Part shown: positions 6,263-8,063 of the stretch, one piece after another | Layout: each line of letters starts with the position of its first letter | How positions within the stretch are numbered: position 1 is the stretch's first letter | DNA from: Phycisphaerales bacterium UBA854 | GTDB taxonomy: Bacteria; Planctomycetota; Phycisphaerae; Phycisphaerales; SM1A02 | Reading direction: 5' to 3' | Assembly (NCBI GenBank): GCA_002295885.1 | Contig: DBGM01000036.1 | Coordinates: forward strand, 1 to 8,063 | DNA: 8,063 bases | The notes under the pieces: generated by a model | What the model saw: the letters and a program-made list of their open reading frames with translations, nothing else | Databases searched by the model: none | What the model was told of the DNA's origin: nothing | Position numbers and translations under genes: made by a program

Positions 6263-6313
6263 GGGGTGCTGCGTAGGTGGCCATGCAGGAGTCTCTGGCA
6301 AGGAATCAACGAC

Positions 6314-7765
6314 ATGCAATGCAATCATCGAACAGGAACGTTGGCTCTTGGCCTCCTTGTGAGCCTTTCATCACTGAACGGGTTCGAAGCACAGGGCCAA
6401 AGTCATTTCTTCAACGCCGATTTACCCAGCGGACCATCCCGGTTCGAAGAGGTCGGTTCAATGGCGAGTCTGAAGCCCTTCCGCGAGGTTGATTCGTTCA
6501 AGCAGAAGCTGCTGGTCCCATCGGAATACGACTCCATTCAGGACGCCGTCGATGCGGCACGAGACGGAGACACGATTCTGGTTGATCAGTCCCATGCACT
6601 CGAATCATTCATGGTGCACAACAAGGATCTGATCATCCGGGGTGTGCCGCAGGAGGGTGGCGAGCTTCCATTGATCGGTCAGTATGTGGATACGGATCTC
6701 TCTCAGGGCGTATCTGTATACCGCAGCACGCTGGTGATCGAAGGGTTCCGTTTCGCCAACATCCGGTCGAGCCAGGGTGCACTCGATGTTGATCACAGCG
6801 AAGTGCATGTGAGAAACTGCGAGTTCATTGGGAATGCTGCAGTGTCGGGCGGCTCGAGGGCCGCGCAGGGTGGCGCCATCAGCTTCAACTCCCCCGCGAA
6901 GCGGAACAAGTCGACGGTCACCGGCTGTCGGTTCGAATCCAACTCTGCGAAGTGGGGTGGCAAGGGTGGTGCCATCTACGTGCAGAGCGGATGGCTCGAC
7001 ATCGAGGAGTGCGAGTTCGCGCTCAACGAGGCGGACGAGGGCGGCGCCGTCTGTTACGCGGGCGGCCAGGGCACGCTTGCCGACTGCTACTTCAACGGAA
7101 ACGGGGCATGGAAAGGCGGAGGCCTTCGCATGCTCGGTGCGACCTCGCTTCAACTCGTGTCGTGCGAGTTCATCGGCAATCGTGCTGATTTCGGAGGTGG
7201 CCTGCATGCAGGCAATGTGGTGCGAAGGATCACCGGCAGCCGCTACACCATCTCGCCGCCGGCAACGCAGTCCTGCACCCTCCGTTCCTGCACGTTCCGC
7301 TTCAACACGGCCTGGGGCGAGGGAGGCGGAGCCTATCTGGTGCAAGGCGGTCACTACATGTTCCAGTGCGAGTTCGAGTCGAATGAGGCGTCCTGGTCCG
7401 GTCCCGCACTGTTCATCGAGGATGCGTACGTGCGTTCGACGACCCGCCTGCACGCAACGACGATGTGCCAGAACTTCGCGACATACTCCACGAGTCAGAT
7501 CATGGGGGACTATGTCGACGAAGGTGCGAACTGCATCAGCCAGCTCTGCGGCGAAATGTGCGAGAACCGGCTTGATCTCAACGGCGATGGATACATCGAT
7601 TGGACAGACTGGAGCATCTGCTACAACGCAATGATCACGTTGCTTCACACCACCGGGTCCAACGAGTGCCTCTGGGGCGACGCGTGCGAAGGCGATGTCA
7701 ATGACGACGGCGTGATCGACCGCCTGGACTGGACGCTCATCCAGGGCCACATCTACGGTCACTGA
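6314..7765 (+). CDS. Secreted right-handed beta-helix protein with FxxN/GGA coils and dockerin-like tail
   Basis: A 483-residue exported protein of unknown ligand. The signal peptide is the N-terminal ~27 residues (NHRTG, then hydrophobic TLALGLLVSLSSLNG). The entry segment VPSEYDSIQDAVDAARDGDTILV (residues 68-90) is the usual start of pectate-lyase-like beta-helices. Seven coils follow with the pattern C-x-F-x-x-N, cysteines at 169, 205, 233, 258, 284, 326 and 352, each followed by GGA/GGG-type turns (GGAI, GGAI, GGAV, GGGL, GGGL, GGGA, GPAL). This is the FxxN plus GGA[ILV] pattern of the chlamydial polymorphic membrane protein repeat. The C-terminus has two calcium-loop units, DLNGDGYIDWTDW (421-433) and GDVNDDGVIDRLDW (460-473). 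The start is the ATG at 6314, preceded by AAGGAA (6300-6305) with an 8-base gap and directly followed by the signal peptide; a GTG at 6266 would only bury that signal. The 5' half is clearly lower in GC than the neighbours. Adhesin, binding or structural roles are all possible; I see no clear lyase active site. Confidence 0.85.
   Translation: MQCNHRTGTLALGLLVSLSSLNGFEAQGQSHFFNADLPSGPSRFEEVGSMASLKPFREVDSFKQKLLVPSEYDSIQDAVDAARDGDTILVDQSHALESFMVHNKDLIIRGVPQEGGELPLIGQYVDTDLSQGVSVYRSTLVIEGFRFANIRSSQGALDVDHSEVHVRNCEFIGNAAVSGGSRAAQGGAISFNSPAKRNKSTVTGCRFESNSAKWGGKGGAIYVQSGWLDIEECEFALNEADEGGAVCYAGGQGTLADCYFNGNGAWKGGGLRMLGATSLQLVSCEFIGNRADFGGGLHAGNVVRRITGSRYTISPPATQSCTLRSCTFRFNTAWGEGGGAYLVQGGHYMFQCEFESNEASWSGPALFIEDAYVRSTTRLHATTMCQNFATYSTSQIMGDYVDEGANCISQLCGEMCENRLDLNGDGYIDWTDWSICYNAMITLLHTTGSNECLWGDACEGDVNDDGVIDRLDWTLIQGHIYGH
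7574..7762 (+). other. Paired dockerin-like calcium-loop domain of the beta-helix protein
   Basis: This stretch encodes two DxNxDGxID loops, residues 421-429 and 461-469, each followed by a DW pair and a short helix, about 40 residues apart. Two such repeats make a type I dockerin fold in cellulosome proteins. Here the second position of the usual 'DL' is W in both repeats, and cysteines (436, 452, 458) lie between them. Many planctomycete secreted proteins carry such units without a known cohesin partner; their function here is unknown. Confidence 0.6.
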
Positions 7766-7791
7766 CCGATTCACCACGGACGATGATTGCA

Positions 7792-7828
7792 AGGCCGACC
7801 GGCTGCTCCTGGAGCGGCCGGTCGGTCT
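7792..7828 (+). terminator. Strong hairpin, probable transcription terminator after the beta-helix gene
   Basis: Bases 7792-7808 pair with 7812-7828 around a CTG loop: a 17-base stem with two G-T wobbles, its core CCGACCGGC/GCCGGTCGG being perfect. It begins 26 bases after the beta-helix stop codon. The following bases (GTCCGC) lack a T-run, so it is either a T-poor terminator, as is frequent in GC-rich genomes, or a 3'-end protecting structure. It also lies upstream of the next gene's ribosome binding site. Confidence 0.65.
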
Positions 7829-7843
7829 GTCCGCAGGGCGGGG

Positions 7844-7862
7844 TATGCTGGGCGGCAGGAGG
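7844..7862 (+). promoter_or_regulatory. Possible -10 box and ribosome binding site for the Rossmann protein gene
   Basis: TATGCT (7844-7849) fits the minimal TAnnnT -10 pattern after the terminator hairpin, but no -35 is recognisable. AGGAGG (7857-7862), a near-perfect Shine-Dalgarno, precedes the ATG at 7871 by eight bases and settles the start against the ATG at 7863, which is out of frame. The ribosome binding site is firm, the -10 tentative. Confidence 0.45.
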
Positions 7863-7870
7863 ATGCCGTC

Positions 7871-8063
7871 ATGAGCGTACTGGTCACCGGAGCAACCGGA
7901 ATGTTCGGATCGGGCGTGGTCGCGCTGCTCGATCGAGCCGGGGTCGAGACGCTCGCCATGACCCGGAGTGAGGCGAACGCCGTACGCATGACCGGTGGCA
8001 ACGTGACCGGCGTGGTCGCCGATCTCGACGATCCCGCCTCGCTGTCGCCGCTGATGGAACGGG
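7871..8063 (+). CDS. NAD(P)-binding Rossmann protein, SDR/NmrA-like, 3' end outside window
   Basis: Only the first 64 residues are visible. They begin MSVLVTGATGMFGSGVVALL, with the dinucleotide-binding motif GATGMFG (7-13) of atypical short-chain dehydrogenases and NmrA-like proteins. A second strand (TLAMTRS) and VVADLDD follow, where an aspartate after the third strand normally contacts the adenine ring. This arrangement is typical of NAD(P)H-binding epimerase/NmrA-type proteins of roughly 280-300 residues. Catalytic residues, if any, lie outside the window, so enzyme, sensor and epimerase cannot be told apart. Confidence 0.85.
   Translation, partial: MSVLVTGATGMFGSGVVALLDRAGVETLAMTRSEANAVRMTGGNVTGVVADLDDPASLSPLMER

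Noticed and set aside
6266..6313. A GTG start 16 codons upstream of the chosen ATG in the beta-helix gene.
   Set aside because: It would put a tryptophan/arginine-rich stretch before the signal peptide, and lacks a good Shine-Dalgarno, whereas AAGGAA stands eight bases before the ATG at 6314.
6605..7792. A 395-codon minus-strand open frame opposite the beta-helix gene.
   Set aside because: The plus strand encodes a signal peptide, repeated coils and calcium loops; the minus frame shows none and its start lies beyond the sense gene's stop without a ribosome binding site.

Overview
The window looks like a piece of a high-GC chromosome from the phylum Planctomycetota, most likely class Phycisphaerae. 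That placement is an inference from protein style. Two secreted proteins combine a repeat domain with DxDxDG calcium-loop (dockerin-like) C-termini. One of them carries the 'DCN.NGI.D.DEI' and 'GACC...C' modules and a terminal 'WG.CP' tail, which I associate with secreted Phycisphaerae proteins. No rRNA or other phylogenetic marker is present beyond lepA.

Minus strand, read from 6136 down to 1: an NAD(P)+-dependent aldehyde dehydrogenase (6136-4760); nadD, for NAD biosynthesis, starting one base after it (4758-4126); a family M19 dipeptidase (4080-3025); a secreted seven-bladed RCC1-type propeller (2921-1734); and lepA, translation factor EF-4 (1689 to beyond base 1, last ~40 residues missing). 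The first three look like one transcription unit. The propeller gene sits behind a 103-base gap and may have its own promoter. lepA has a recognisable promoter (GTGACA-18-TAGAAT) whose predicted start point falls on the TTG start codon, so its message may be leaderless.

Plus strand: a divergent 177-base intergenic region (6137-6313) leads into a secreted beta-helix protein with FxxN/GGA coils and a paired dockerin-like tail (6314-7765). A strong hairpin follows (7792-7828), then the start of an NAD(P)-binding Rossmann/NmrA-like protein (7871 to beyond 8063). The intergenic region holds a TGCTAGAAT extended -10 for the dehydrogenase, a 12-base perfect palindrome in that promoter's spacer, a GAAA-loop hairpin and a 16-base inverted repeat upstream of the beta-helix gene.

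The cytoplasmic genes are housekeeping (translation, NAD synthesis, aldehyde oxidation, dipeptide hydrolysis). The two exported repeat proteins are the accessory part. I see no CRISPR array, transposon, tRNA or defence system. No completely new system is evident. The most interesting points are the promoter architecture, including the possible leaderless TTG start, and the two secreted repeat proteins with calcium-loop tails. There is no stretch above 300 bases without a gene.
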